NCBI GenBank assembly: GCA_002917075.1
Contig: NTMA01000004.1
Coordinates: 62,001-126,000 of the forward strand
DNA from: Hawksworthiomyces lignivorus
Taxonomy: Eukaryota > Ascomycota > Sordariomycetes > Ophiostomatales > Ophiostomataceae
Reading direction: 5' to 3'
DNA: 64,000 bases
Shown: one piece after another, positions 63,764 to 64,000 of the stretch
Position numbering within the stretch: the first letter of the stretch is position 1
How the letters are laid out: every line of letters starts with the position of its first letter
Notes under the pieces: model-generated
Databases searched by the model: none
Seen by the model: only the letters and a program-made list of their open reading frames with translations
What the model was told of the DNA's origin: nothing
Made by a program: the position numbers and the translations under genes

Positions 63764-64000
63764 TGCGGCTGTGATGCTGCTTTTCTCATAAATTTCCTAT
63801 CGATAATGAGAGGGAGCGTGCAAAATAAGCGAATTGACGCCAGGACAAAATAGGATCCAAATACAAAGATGTGCCCTATTTGCCTGCTTGCCCGCTACAA
63901 TGTCGCAATTCGCAGGCAATTGAAGCAATCGAAGCAATTCCTAAGCAATCTACAGATAATAGATACAGAGGAGTGGGGGAGCTCATGCAGCTGTCAGGGA
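63764..64000. other. Upstream region of the dipeptidase gene
   Basis: 237 bp to the window end: the promoter side of the M19 gene. It contains a short direct repeat of GCAATYGAAGCAAT type at about 63915-63940. Nothing else recognisable. Confidence 0.4.

Noticed and set aside
1..64000. tRNA, rRNA and CRISPR arrays
   Set aside because: I looked for B-box-like GGTTCRANNCC and its complement and found only isolated partial matches (for example at 17411, 31612 and 36835) with no cloverleaf around them. No regularly spaced repeats were seen.
1..64000. Secondary-metabolite or defence gene cluster
   Set aside because: No synthase, tailoring enzyme, NLR or transporter set is present. The genes are unrelated housekeeping and developmental functions.

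Overview
The window is nuclear DNA of a filamentous ascomycete (Pezizomycotina). The evidence is: introns of 48-142 bp with GT-AG ends; conserved fungal genes, including a conidiation regulator of the WetA family, a fungal TRP-like/flavin-carrier protein and a DUF3433 protein; GC-rich coding regions with low-complexity inserts; and several kilobases of AT-richer, T/C-tract-rich DNA between genes. The large WetA and the intergenic motif TACGGAGTA suggest a Sordariomycete, perhaps Hypocreales or Ophiostomatales. That placement is tentative.

I support sixteen protein-coding genes. In order: an unrecognised membrane protein (minus, 42-965); dolichol kinase SEC59 (plus, 5471-9055); ORC2 (minus, 9590-11885, 2 exons); the mitochondrial PGP phosphatase GEP4 (plus, 12331-13166, 3 exons), divergent from ORC2; an unrecognised SANT-like/Gln-Ser-rich protein (plus, 13937-15017, 3 exons); CutC (plus, 15573-16436); a small acidic protein (minus, 16623-17153); an RRM-like, probably mitochondrial protein (minus, 18540-19534, 2 exons); a disordered 881-residue protein (plus, 27281-29926); WetA (plus, 35019-38747); an FLC-type TRP-like membrane protein (minus, 40060-42517, 2 exons); a DUF3433 multi-pass membrane protein (minus, 47860-51075); a CASTOR/GATS-like ACT-domain protein (minus, 53647-55274, 2 exons); a METTL25-family methyltransferase (minus, 58315-60645); mitochondrial ribosomal protein uS13m/SWS2 (plus, 61303-61796, 3 exons, the first being only the ATG); and an M19 membrane dipeptidase (minus, 62052-63763, 4 exons).

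This is ordinary eukaryotic gene order, with no operons and no biosynthetic cluster. The themes are housekeeping (glycosylation, DNA replication, cardiolipin synthesis, mitochondrial translation) and development (WetA). The longest gene-free stretches are about 966-5470, 19535-27280, 29927-35018, 42518-47859 and 55275-58314. They hold homopolymer tracts, microsatellites, a dispersed 9-mer and a related 8-mer, and one relic that looks like the 3' end of a LINE-type retrotransposon (about 58019-58290). I found no tRNA, rRNA or CRISPR and no intact mobile element. I did not find a clearly new multi-gene system. The best leads are single-gene oddities (ORC2 with AT-hooks and a split C-terminal domain, the ATG-only exon, the fungal CASTOR-like protein) and the dispersed intergenic motifs.
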